This document shows, piece after piece, positions 52,497 through 60,473 of a stretch of DNA of 64,000 bases (positions within the stretch are counted from its first letter, which is position 1; every line of letters starts with the position of its first letter). The notes beneath the pieces are model-generated. The model was not told where the DNA came from. It was given only the letters and a program-made list of their open reading frames with translations, and made no database searches. The translations under genes were made by a program, and so were the position numbers. Source of the stretch: Arthrobacter sp. Leaf234 (GTDB lineage Bacteria; Actinomycetota; Actinomycetes; Actinomycetales; Micrococcaceae); contig NZ_LMLU01000005.1 of assembly GCF_001422665.1 (NCBI RefSeq), forward strand, positions 453,306 to 517,305, written 5' to 3'.

Positions 52497-55168
52497 CCGG
52501 CATGGGCGCTGCGATCGGCCTCGTGGGGAGGGAACGGCACGTCAGGGAGATCGTCGCCGCACTGGACGATGCGTCCGGTTTCGGTGCGATGATCATCGGC
52601 GAGGCGGGAGTGGGCAAGACGGCGGTGGCACGCGCCGTCGTCGAGCACCTGCGCTGGTCCGCCCCGGTGCTCCGGGTCACCGGCGGCTCGTCGCTGCGCA
52701 ACATCCCGTTCGGTGCGCTCGCTCCTTACCTGCACACCCTCTCGGTCGCCGACGCCGACTCGCCGGTGGCGATCCTCCGTGCCGTGATGAGTCACCTGTC
52801 AGCGGAGCGGGCGCGCTCGCAGCGACCTCCGCTGATCATCGTCGACGACGCGCACGAGCTGGACGCCGGCTCGAGTGCCCTCCTCGCCCAGCTGGTCAGT
52901 GCGCGTCGGGCCAAGATCCTCGTGCTCACCCGTGCCAGCCCCACGCTTCCGCCCGAGTTCGTCGCCTTCAGCACCGACGGGCTGCTCGCTCGGTCCGAGC
53001 TGCACCCTCTCGGCGTCGAAGCCGTCGCCGAGCTCTGCGCCACGGTGTTGAACGGTCCCGTCCTCACCGGCACCAGCCACACCCTCGCCCTCATGACCGG
53101 CGGCAACCCCATGTTCCTCCTCACCGTTCTCGAGCAGGGCAGGACGGAGGGCTATCTCGAACAGCGCAACGGCTTCTGGCGTCTGTCCGACGAACAGCCC
53201 GTGGTGCACGTGCGGCTCGGCGACCTGATCCGCTCGCAGCTCCGGGCCCGCAGCAAGGACGAGGTCGAGGCCCTCGAGGTCGTGGCCTTAGCGGAGCCGA
53301 TAGCTCTCGACGCGTTGGTGCACTGCGTCGATGCTGTCGCGCTCAAGAGCCTCCGGGACGATCGGCTCGTCACCGTCGGACCAGCGCCCGATCAGCCGGT
53401 GTCCCTCGAGCACCCGCTCTACGGGGAGGTTCTTCGCAGCCAGGTGCCTGTGGCGCGCAGCCTCGAGATCCGGCGTCGTGTCCTCGCCGCACTGGAACCC
53501 GGGACGCCATCGCTCAACGCCTTCCTGAGGACGGTGTCCTGGGGCCTCGACTGTGGCGTCCCGGCCGACGACCGCACGCTGCTGCGCGCAGCCGCCGTCG
53601 CCAACGCGCTGCGTGACCACGGCCTCGCCCTCAGGGCCGCCCGCGCCGTCTCGGCACCCGGTCTGCACGGGCACGCGCTCACGGAGATCGCACGGGTACA
53701 AGCCGGGCGCGGCAATGTCGGCTACGCCCAGGAGCTCGTCGGCGAGGCGCTGCGCGGCTGCACCGACCTGCGCGTCGCGAAGGACGCGACCTTGCTCTCC
53801 TTCGAACTCAAGCTCAGGACCGGGGCCCCGTACGCGGACCTGCGTGACGACGTCGACCGCTGGCGGTCCCTCATCGCCACCCTGGATCTGCGCGACGGCC
53901 TCCGGGTCACCGAGGACGCCCTCTTCCGTGCACGGCTCGGCATCCGCCTCCTCGAGACCCACGTCCTGATCCTCGAGGGTCACCTGGAGGGCGTGGAGGA
54001 GGAGCTTCGGGACATCATCGCCGAGCCACGGGGCTCGGCGGAGACCCGCCTGGGGGGTCTGGTCCTGCTCGCGGAGGTCCTCGGCAGCATGGGGCGATCA
54101 GTCGAGGGGAGTACCTGCTCGGGCGAGGCCCTCGCGATCATCGAGGCGGAGGGTGCCACCCTGCTCGGCTACCGCGAGTTCGCGGCCGCGCGGCACGTTC
54201 TCCTGCTCGCCACCAGTGGGCGCGCCGCCGAGGCGAAAGCCGTGCTGCAGACCTGCTCCCGCGCGCACCCCCGCAGTATCGTCTACTTCGCGGGATGGGG
54301 AGACGTCGTCGACGGCATCGGAGCGCTTCGGGCCGGCCACAACAGGCAGGCGCGCGACCACTTCCTGTTGGCGCTCGAGGCCCTGCAGGAATCGGATGTG
54401 ATCCAGGTCATGACGTTGCTGCTCGGGCTGGCCGCCTATGCCTGTGCCCTCGCCGGCGACACGCCCCGAGCCGAGGCGCTGATGGTCGAGTTCGAGCGGA
54501 CTCCCGGGCGTGGCTCACGATCCATGCGGCTCGGGGGTCGTATCTTCCTCACGGCGACTGCGGTGCTGCTCGGTGAGACACCCGGAGCACGCGCCGACCT
54601 CCTCTCCATCGCGGCGACGGCCGAGAAGGAGGGGCTCAAGGAGCTGGCGGGAACGGCCCTCCACGTCTCCCTGCTGCTCGGCGACCTCGGCGCGGTATCC
54701 CCCATCATCCGGGTGCTCGAAAGCGTCGAGGGCTCCGGCGCGTCGGACCTGCTCGATCTCGCCCTCGCCGCCCGGGCGAAGAACGCCGAGGCGATGGTCT
54801 CCGCAGCCACCATCGCCGGCGAGCACGGCAATACGGCCTTCGAGTTCGTCGGTCTCTCGCTCGCGCTGCAGCTGATGGGTGAACAGGGAGCAACCCGGCA
54901 GGCACGCAGCATCCAGCGGCGTGTCGTGACGCTCGGTGAGCAGCGCGAGGGGCCGGTCCCGACGCCCCTCGCCTCGGTCTCACCCGCCGCCAGCACCCCC
55001 CGGCTCACCCCGACGGAACGCAGGATCGTCGACCTCGTCCGGGAGGGCTATTCCAACCGTGAGATCGCTGACGCCAAGAGCGTCTCGGTACGAACCGTCG
55101 AGGGGCACCTCTACCGGATCTTCGCCAAGCTCGGTGTCAACCGGCGTGAGGACCTGAGGGACTCCTGA
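52493..55168 (+). CDS. Giant AAA-ATPase/LuxR regulator 4 (LAL-like), second of pair B
   Basis: 891-residue regulator, closest to regulator 2. LVGRERHVREIVAAL opens the ATPase domain, with Walker A GEAGVGKT at residues 36-43 and canonical Walker B (LIIVDDAHELDAGSSALLAQLV). A long helical middle of TPR-like repeats includes WGLDCGVPADDRTLLRAA. The C-terminal LuxR domain is LTPTERRIVDLVREGYSNREIAD, then SVRTVEGHLYRIFAKLGV, and the protein ends a few residues later. The GTG at 52493 overlaps the stop of regulator 3 by four bases; an ATG at 52502 is a less likely alternative. It is the last gene before the polymer operon, which begins after a 456-bp regulatory gap in the same direction, so direct control of that operon is the simplest inference. 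Confidence 0.86.
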   Translation: MTGMGAAIGLVGRERHVREIVAALDDASGFGAMIIGEAGVGKTAVARAVVEHLRWSAPVLRVTGGSSLRNIPFGALAPYLHTLSVADADSPVAILRAVMSHLSAERARSQRPPLIIVDDAHELDAGSSALLAQLVSARRAKILVLTRASPTLPPEFVAFSTDGLLARSELHPLGVEAVAELCATVLNGPVLTGTSHTLALMTGGNPMFLLTVLEQGRTEGYLEQRNGFWRLSDEQPVVHVRLGDLIRSQLRARSKDEVEALEVVALAEPIALDALVHCVDAVALKSLRDDRLVTVGPAPDQPVSLEHPLYGEVLRSQVPVARSLEIRRRVLAALEPGTPSLNAFLRTVSWGLDCGVPADDRTLLRAAAVANALRDHGLALRAARAVSAPGLHGHALTEIARVQAGRGNVGYAQELVGEALRGCTDLRVAKDATLLSFELKLRTGAPYADLRDDVDRWRSLIATLDLRDGLRVTEDALFRARLGIRLLETHVLILEGHLEGVEEELRDIIAEPRGSAETRLGGLVLLAEVLGSMGRSVEGSTCSGEALAIIEAEGATLLGYREFAAARHVLLLATSGRAAEAKAVLQTCSRAHPRSIVYFAGWGDVVDGIGALRAGHNRQARDHFLLALEALQESDVIQVMTLLLGLAAYACALAGDTPRAEALMVEFERTPGRGSRSMRLGGRIFLTATAVLLGETPGARADLLSIAATAEKEGLKELAGTALHVSLLLGDLGAVSPIIRVLESVEGSGASDLLDLALAARAKNAEAMVSAATIAGEHGNTAFEFVGLSLALQLMGEQGATRQARSIQRRVVTLGEQREGPVPTPLASVSPAASTPRLTPTERRIVDLVREGYSNREIADAKSVSVRTVEGHLYRIFAKLGVNRREDLRDS

Positions 55169-55202
55169 ACGCCTGTTCCGCGTAGGTGGACGTGCTGCCG
55201 CG

Positions 55203-55232
55203 CAGTAGTGCCGAGTAGTGCACAGGTAGTCC
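55203..55232 (+). promoter_or_regulatory. Triple GTAGT direct repeat
   Basis: CAGTAGTGC, GAGTAGTGC and AGGTAGTCC follow at 10-11 bp spacing, one helical turn, with the GTAGT core at 55205, 55215 and 55226. The middle copy extends to CGAGTAGTG as at 38881 and 44629. Likely regulator sites. Confidence 0.5.
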
Positions 55233-55309
55233 ACGCGTAAGCCGTCCAGGACAAACACGTAGGGCGTACTCGTGTGCGCTCCGATACCGATCCATAGAGT
55301 TTCCGCAAG

Positions 55310-55327
55310 AGCTTTGCAGGCAAAGCT
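55310..55327 (+). terminator. Hairpin with T-run in the polymer operon leader
   Basis: AGCTTTGC (55310-55317) pairs with GCAAAGCT (55320-55327) around a 2-base loop; GGGGAAATTTTTG follows. It may be an attenuator or leaky terminator in the leader. Confidence 0.4.
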
Positions 55328-55358
55328 GGGGAAATTTTTGAAGAATCGGGTCTCACTC

Positions 55359-55628
55359 ATGGGTTGTCCATCCTGCGGAACCAGCCACTCCACTCAGGTA
55401 GGCGCTCTCCACCACTTCCTCCCGGAATCGGGGGACGCCCGTCGCTCGGTCGCGTCCCGCCGGTTCATCTGCGGGGCCGCCGCTACAGCGGTCGCCTCGC
55501 ACCCACGAACGGAGCCGGCGATGTCAGGACCTTCTGAGACCAAGGTCCGTCCCCAGTCGTCGTCGGCTCCCCGGATCCATCCGCTGCGCCGTCAGGTCGC
55601 TCCCGTCGACTCAGGGGTATCGCGATGA
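55359..55628 (+). CDS. Possible small protein coupled to the polymer operon
   Basis: 89-codon frame beginning MGCPSCGTSHSTQ, with a single CxxC, then basic and Ser/Pro-rich. It has no recognised family and no good ribosome site. Its one strong argument is position: its TGA overlaps the ATG of the sugar transferase (ATGA), exactly like the other junctions of this operon. It could be a leader peptide that couples translation, or a chance frame. An ATG at 55520 within it would give a 35-residue version. Confidence 0.35.
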   Translation: MGCPSCGTSHSTQVGALHHFLPESGDARRSVASRRFICGAAATAVASHPRTEPAMSGPSETKVRPQSSSAPRIHPLRRQVAPVDSGVSR

Positions 55629-57115
55629 CGCAGATGCACAGCGCAGTCGGAAGCTTCACAGCGGTTCCCGGCCTGTCCACCGTCCAGGAACCACTGCCGA
55701 TGTCGGGCGCCGCCTGGCGCCGCCGCTACCAGATCTCCCTGCTCGCGACCGACTCCGTCCTGATCCTCGGAATCCTCCTGCTCACCGTCAACGTGCTGAC
55801 GCTCGACGCGAGCGGTGCCCGCATGGCCGATGTCCTCGGGCTCGGCGGTGCGATCGCCGCCGGCTGGATGACCATGATGGCATTGTTCCGCACCAGGGAT
55901 TCCCGCCTGGTGGGAACGGGTGCGGGGGAGTACAAGAAAGTCATCCGTGCCAGCCTTGCCACGTTCGCTGCGACGGCTGTCGTCGCCGTGCTGCTGGACC
56001 TCGAGCACTACCGTAGCCTCCTCGTGCTGGCGCTTCCGGCCGGCACCGTCCTGCTCCTGTCCAGCCGTTGGCTGTGGCGCCAGTGGCTGCTCCATCAGAG
56101 CCGCCTCGGCCACCACCTCTCGAAGGTGGTCGTCGTGGGCCGGCCGAAGGACGTCCGGTACGTCGCAGCGCAGCTCGCCAAGAAGTCAGGTGCCGCCTAC
56201 GCCGTCGTCGGTGCTGTCTACGAGGGCAAGTCGAACCCGGCGGCCCTTCACACGGGAAACCGTCTCGTCCCCGTGGTCAGCGGCCTCCGCAAGGTGGAGG
56301 ACTTCGTGGCCCACACGGGCGCTGACGCCGTGATCGTGGCCGGGCACCTCCGGAAGGGCAGCTCCTACATCCGCGAGCTCGGCTGGAGGCTCGAGGCTTC
56401 CTCGACCGAACTGGTCCTGGCTTCGGCGCTCACCAATGTCGCCGGCCCGCGTATCACCATGCGCCCCGTCGAGGGGCTCCCGCTCATGCACGTGGAGCTG
56501 CCGCAGTTCGCGGGCGGCCGCCACCTGATGAAGCGGGCGCTCGACGTCGCCGTATCAGCCACTGCCCTCCTCATCCTCGCGCCCCTCTTCCTGGCACTCA
56601 GCATCGCGATCCGCCGGGACAGTCCGGGTGGGGCGTTCTTCAAGCAGGAGAGAGCGGGCAAGGACTCGGCCGTCTTCACCATGTACAAGTTCCGCTCCAT
56701 GGTGACCACGGCCGAGGACGAACTCGAACTGCTCAAGGACCAGAACCAGGGCAGCGGTGTGCTGTTCAAACTGCGGGACGATCCCAGGGTCACGAGGATC
56801 GGGGCCGTCATCCGGAAGTACTCGCTCGACGAGCTGCCCCAGTTCTGGAACGTCCTGCGGGGTGACATGTCGCTCGTCGGTCCGCGGCCGCCCCTGTTCA
56901 GCGAGGTGTCCGGATACGAGGAGCACACGCGCCGCCGCCTCCTGATCAAGCCCGGGCTGACCGGGCTGTGGCAGGTCAGCGGCCGCTCGGACCTCGACTG
57001 GGACGAGAGCGTTCGCCTCGACCTGTACTACGTGGAGAACTGGTCGGTCGCCGGAGACCTGATCATCATGTGGCGCACCTTCAAAGTGATGCTCAAGCCC
57101 GTCGGCGCCTACTGA
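55625..57115 (+). CDS. Polyprenyl glycosyl-1-phosphate transferase (initiating exopolysaccharide sugar transferase)
   Basis: 496-residue membrane enzyme that starts a polymer by moving a sugar phosphate from UDP-sugar to undecaprenyl or decaprenyl phosphate. Four or five helices (about residues 35-160) come first, then a Rossmann-like cytoplasmic domain (VVVVGRPKDVRYVAAQL near 178), another helix near 310, and the C-terminal bacterial sugar transferase domain. The latter shows FFKQERAGK, MYKFRSM, SLDELPQFWNVLRGDMSLVGPRP near residue 400, and GLTGLWQVSGRS. The ATG at 55625 has its own overlap with the small upstream frame. It is the first firm gene of the operon, whose stop overlaps the next in-frame ATG (TGATG). 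Confidence 0.93.
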   Translation: MTQMHSAVGSFTAVPGLSTVQEPLPMSGAAWRRRYQISLLATDSVLILGILLLTVNVLTLDASGARMADVLGLGGAIAAGWMTMMALFRTRDSRLVGTGAGEYKKVIRASLATFAATAVVAVLLDLEHYRSLLVLALPAGTVLLLSSRWLWRQWLLHQSRLGHHLSKVVVVGRPKDVRYVAAQLAKKSGAAYAVVGAVYEGKSNPAALHTGNRLVPVVSGLRKVEDFVAHTGADAVIVAGHLRKGSSYIRELGWRLEASSTELVLASALTNVAGPRITMRPVEGLPLMHVELPQFAGGRHLMKRALDVAVSATALLILAPLFLALSIAIRRDSPGGAFFKQERAGKDSAVFTMYKFRSMVTTAEDELELLKDQNQGSGVLFKLRDDPRVTRIGAVIRKYSLDELPQFWNVLRGDMSLVGPRPPLFSEVSGYEEHTRRRLLIKPGLTGLWQVSGRSDLDWDESVRLDLYYVENWSVAGDLIIMWRTFKVMLKPVGAY

Positions 57116-57195
57116 TGACCGTCGACCCGACCCCGTCCGGCCTCACCACGCCGACGGGCGCCACCCTGGCGCCCGTCCGCACCAAAGGAACCTCC

Positions 57196-57642
57196 ATGGG
57201 AATACGCATCGGTTACGCCGCCGGCGCCTTCGACCTCTTCCACGTCGGCCACCTCAATCTGCTTCGCCATGCGAAGAGCGAGTGCGACTTCCTCATCGCC
57301 GGTGTCGTCTCGGACGAGCTCCTCGAGAAGAACAAGGGCAAGCGCCCGGTGATCCCGCTCATCGAGCGCCTGGAGATCGTCCAGAGCGTCCAGTTCGTCG
57401 ACCGCGCTGTCGCTGAGACCGAGCCGACCAAGTACGACATGTGGAAGCAGCTCGGCTTCAACGTCTTCTTCAAGGGGGACGACTGGAAGGGCACTCCGAA
57501 GGGTCTCGCCCTCGAGGAGACCTTCGGCCGGGTCGGTGTGGAGGTCGTCTACTTCCCCTACACAGTCCACACCTCCAGCTCCTTCCTGCGGCGGACGCTG
57601 GAGCTCCTCAACGCTCCGGCCGTCCACGAAGCCGCTCTCTGA
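57196..57642 (+). CDS. Cytidylyltransferase-family protein (TagD/glycerol-3-phosphate cytidylyltransferase-like)
   Basis: 148-residue nucleotidyltransferase. RIGYAAGAFDLFHVGHLNLL contains the HxGH-type motif (HVGH) that binds CTP, and HTSSSFLRR at the end matches the RTxGISTT-like second motif position. The reaction is likely CTP plus an alcohol phosphate giving a CDP-alcohol. ATG at 57196 follows AAAGGA 9 bases upstream and gives the usual N-terminus; ATG at 57115, overlapping the previous stop, would add 27 residues low in structure. Three genes downstream is a CDP-alcohol phosphotransferase, so these two steps probably install glycerol-, ribitol- or inositol-phosphate into the polymer. Substrate unknown. 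Confidence 0.85.
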   Translation: MGIRIGYAAGAFDLFHVGHLNLLRHAKSECDFLIAGVVSDELLEKNKGKRPVIPLIERLEIVQSVQFVDRAVAETEPTKYDMWKQLGFNVFFKGDDWKGTPKGLALEETFGRVGVEVVYFPYTVHTSSSFLRRTLELLNAPAVHEAAL

Positions 57643-57703
57643 CGCTTCACCGTAGTCCCGGCTCCAACGCGGAGTCGTCACCGACCTGACTGGGAGTCAA
57701 ACC

Positions 57704-58903
57704 ATGTACCTGCTGTCCTCTCGATCGAAACCGCTGCGCATAGCCCTCGTCGGGACGCGCGGCGTCCCCGCCCGCTACGGCGGATTCGAGACCTGCGTCG
57801 AGGAAGTCGGCCAGCGCCTCGCCGCCCGCGGTCACGAGGTGGTCGTCTACTGCCGCACGACGGCGGAGACCAACCACGCCGAGACGGAATACAAGGGCAT
57901 GACCCTGGTCTACCTGCCCGCTCTGAAGAAGCGTTCGCTCGAGACCCTGAGCCACACGGGCCTGTCCGCCGGACACCTCTTCTTCAAGCGCGCCGACGTC
58001 GCCGTCGTCTTCAACTCGGCGAACTCACCCTGGTTGCCCGTCCTCCGCGCAGCCGGTATCCCGGTGGCAACGCACGTCGACGGGCTCGAGTGGAAGCGCG
58101 CGAAGTGGGGCACGCTCGGGAAGCGCTACTACCGGGCGGCCGAGTCGCTCGCCGTCCGATGGTCGGACGCCCTCATCGCCGATGCTGCCGGGATCCAGGA
58201 CTACTACCACCAGGAGTTCGGCGTCGAGAGCACCTACCTCGCCTACGGTGCACCCATCCTCGAGTCCGGTGCCTCGGATCGCCTGGCCGAACTCGACCTG
58301 GTCGTCGGGGGCTATCACCTGGTGGTGGCCCGGTTCGAACCGGAGAACCACGTCCACGTCATCGTCGACGGATACGTCCGGAGCAACGCCGAGCTGCCAC
58401 TGGTCGTCGTCGGGTCCGCACCGTACTCCGACGACTACACGCGCCTCGTCGAATCCCTGGGTGACGAGCGGGTGCGCTTCATCGGCGGCGTGTGGGACCA
58501 GGAACTCCTCGATCAGCTGTACGCCAATGCCCGGATCTACTGGCACGGTCACTCGGTGGGAGGCACCAATCCGTCGCTGCTGCGCGCGATGGGCGCAGGG
58601 GTGGCCACCAATGCGTTCGACGTCAACTTCAACCGCGAGGTGCTGGGCGTCAACGGCGAGTACTTCGCCGATGCCGCCGCCATCCCGGCGCTCGTCCACG
58701 CAGCCGAGGAGGACGAATCGGAGGCGCTGCTCCGGGGCAAGAAGTCACAGTCCGATGCCCTCGCCTACGACTGGGACCGGGTGGCCGAGGGCTACGAACA
58801 GCTCTGCCTGTCGCTCGTCGGACGTCGGGGCGCCCGCGGCCGCCGTTCCGGTGCCTTCCCCCTCGACGCCGAGGTCACCGAGCACGAGTCGGTGCGGGCA
58901 TGA
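57704..58903 (+). CDS. DUF1972/GT4 family glycosyltransferase (rhamnosyltransferase-like)
   Basis: 399-residue cytosolic or membrane-associated glycosyltransferase. ALVGTRGVPARYGGFETCVEEV is the DUF1972 signature, including the glycine-rich loop, and the C-terminal half has a GT-B nucleotide-sugar site (ARIYWHGHSVGGTNPSLLRAMGAG near residue 283). Relatives transfer rhamnose or other deoxysugars onto polyprenyl-linked glycans. ATG at 57704 is the natural start, 61 bases after the cytidylyltransferase stop. Its TGA overlaps the next gene's ATG (ATGA). It is the only clear elongating transferase in the visible operon, so further glycosyltransferases may lie elsewhere. Confidence 0.88.
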   Translation: MYLLSSRSKPLRIALVGTRGVPARYGGFETCVEEVGQRLAARGHEVVVYCRTTAETNHAETEYKGMTLVYLPALKKRSLETLSHTGLSAGHLFFKRADVAVVFNSANSPWLPVLRAAGIPVATHVDGLEWKRAKWGTLGKRYYRAAESLAVRWSDALIADAAGIQDYYHQEFGVESTYLAYGAPILESGASDRLAELDLVVGGYHLVVARFEPENHVHVIVDGYVRSNAELPLVVVGSAPYSDDYTRLVESLGDERVRFIGGVWDQELLDQLYANARIYWHGHSVGGTNPSLLRAMGAGVATNAFDVNFNREVLGVNGEYFADAAAIPALVHAAEEDESEALLRGKKSQSDALAYDWDRVAEGYEQLCLSLVGRRGARGRRSGAFPLDAEVTEHESVRA

Positions 58904-59697
58904 CGGCCACTGCTCCGGTCCGGGATCTCGCGGACGAGACCTATTGGGGCACGGTCGCACGCCTGGCGTCGGCGCAGAAGGGTGCGTCACGGACCGCTCC
59001 GGCGTACTCGCGCTTCGTCAACCGGAAGCTCGGCCGGCTCCTCGCTGCCTGGGCCTACCGGGCCGGCCTCACCCCCAATGCGGTCACCGGGATCAGCGCG
59101 ACCTTCACCGCCGTGGCGATCCTCCTGCTTCTGGTCCTCCCTCCGTCGCTGCCACTGGGCCTGGCCGTCGCCGGCGCGCTCGTCCTCGGCTACGCCTTCG
59201 ACTCCGCCGACGGTCAGGTCGCCCGACTCCGCGGCGGTGGAACACCGGCAGGGGAGTGGCTCGACCACATCGTCGACGCGATCAAGACCACGGCGCTGCC
59301 GATTGCCGTGTTCGTGTGCCTCCAGCGCACCGATCTTCCTCGGGCCTGGCTCGCAGTACCGCTCGTCTACGCCGTCGTGGCGAGCGCGACGTTCTTCGGG
59401 ATGATCCTCACGGAACAATTGCGCAGGCAGAACGGACATGCGGGGATCACCGCAGCGTCCGGCGGCATCAAAGACCTCATCACCGGCCTCCTCGTCCTTC
59501 CCATGGATTATGGCGTCCTCTGCATCTCGTTCGTCCTGCTCGGCGCGCCGGGGCTGTTCCTCGCCCTGTTCTCACTTCTCACAGTGGGCAGTTTCCTCTT
59601 CCTCTGTCTTGCCCTGCGCAAATGGTTCCGCGAGATCAGCGGATTCAGGGGTGCGGGTCCCGTCCTTTCTCCCTCCGTCATCAGAGAGCAATCATGA
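58900..59697 (+). CDS. CDP-alcohol phosphotransferase family membrane protein
   Basis: 265-residue integral membrane enzyme. It has the full catalytic signature of the family: DSADGQVARLRGG followed by GEWLDHIVD (D-x2-DG-x2-AR-x8-G-x3-D-x3-D) at about residues 100-125. Six helices are visible. The enzyme replaces CMP of a CDP-alcohol with an acceptor hydroxyl, usually in phospholipid synthesis. Here the setting after a cytidylyltransferase and a glycosyltransferase suggests transfer of an alcohol phosphate onto a glycolipid or glycan. ATG at 58900 and the upstream stop overlap, and its own TGA overlaps the next ATG. Confidence 0.9.
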   Translation: MTATAPVRDLADETYWGTVARLASAQKGASRTAPAYSRFVNRKLGRLLAAWAYRAGLTPNAVTGISATFTAVAILLLLVLPPSLPLGLAVAGALVLGYAFDSADGQVARLRGGGTPAGEWLDHIVDAIKTTALPIAVFVCLQRTDLPRAWLAVPLVYAVVASATFFGMILTEQLRRQNGHAGITAASGGIKDLITGLLVLPMDYGVLCISFVLLGAPGLFLALFSLLTVGSFLFLCLALRKWFREISGFRGAGPVLSPSVIREQS

Positions 59698-60473
59698 ACA
59701 CCGAACCCAGCAAGCCCTCCACCAGGCGGACCAGGGGAGTGGCCCTAGGGGCCATCGCCGCCGGTGTGGCCCTCACCGGGTCCCTGGCACTCACGGGCGT
59801 GACACCGTCGTCCGCCTACGAGGCCGTCTTCGCAGCGCAGAACCAGCCGGCGAAGGTCGTTGCGGCAGAGACGCCGTCACCCGCACGAACACCGAGCCCG
59901 GCTGCTTCCAGGAATCCGGACAGTCCGGCGGACGCGGGCGCAGGGTCGGCTTCGTCCGACGCCGCCAAGAAGAAGGCCTCCGCGATGAACGAGGGCGTGG
60001 GCGTCGTCCCGCCGAAGCCGAAAGCGGATGACGCGGAGCTGGGAAGGACCCCCCAGAAGAAGAACAAGCCGGTCAAGATGACGGACAAGGTCCAGGTGCT
60101 CGACGGCTTGACCGTCTCGGTGGCCGGTCTTGCCGCCGTGCAGGGCGTAGCGGACGAGCCGGGCGAAGTGGCCGGCGACGCCGTGAAGGTCTCCGTCACC
60201 CTCTCCAACACGAGCGCGGAGGCAGTAGATACCTCCGGCGTCCTCGTGGACATGGAGGCGGGACCGGATGCCGTGCCGGGCCTCGCCCTCAGGGGCTCGG
60301 GGGCCACCACGCTTCCCGCCTCGATCGAACCGGGAGCATCCGCAACAGCGGACTACGTGTTCGTCGTCGAATCGAACAAGCGGGCCCGCGTGTCCGTGCT
60401 CGTCAACTACAGCGTCTCCGCGCCCGTCGCCGTCTTCGAAGGCACCGCGCCTCCAGCCAAGGGAAAGAAATGA
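59694..60473 (+). CDS. Secreted protein of unknown function in the polymer operon
   Basis: 259-residue exported protein. A basic N-terminus and a signal helix (VALGAIAAGVALTGSLAL) end near residue 42 with S-S-A-Y; a linker rich in Ala, Pro, Ser and Lys runs to about 125, followed by a beta-sandwich-like domain of 130 residues (VQVLDGLTVSVAGLAAV, VKVSVTLSNTSAEAVD, ATADYVFVVESNKRARVSV) that resembles a DUF4352 or Ig-like fold. No lipobox is seen. Both ends overlap their neighbours (ATGA), so it is made with the operon. It may bind the polymer or partner with the large protein downstream, by context only. Confidence 0.75.
   Translation: MNTEPSKPSTRRTRGVALGAIAAGVALTGSLALTGVTPSSAYEAVFAAQNQPAKVVAAETPSPARTPSPAASRNPDSPADAGAGSASSDAAKKKASAMNEGVGVVPPKPKADDAELGRTPQKKNKPVKMTDKVQVLDGLTVSVAGLAAVQGVADEPGEVAGDAVKVSVTLSNTSAEAVDTSGVLVDMEAGPDAVPGLALRGSGATTLPASIEPGASATADYVFVVESNKRARVSVLVNYSVSAPVAVFEGTAPPAKGKK

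Larger units (their letters stand above)
55169..55624 (+). promoter_or_regulatory. 456-bp leader and control region of the polymer operon
   Basis: Visible in order: three GTAGT repeats (55203-55232), a TAGGGC -10 box (55260-55265), an 8-bp hairpin AGCTTTGC/GCAAAGCT (55310-55327) followed by a run of five T (55334-55338), and a small reading frame from 55359 that runs into the first operon gene. The repeats would sit about 40-70 bases upstream of the expected transcription start, the usual place for an activator. The hairpin plus T-run could attenuate transcription. Confidence 0.5.
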
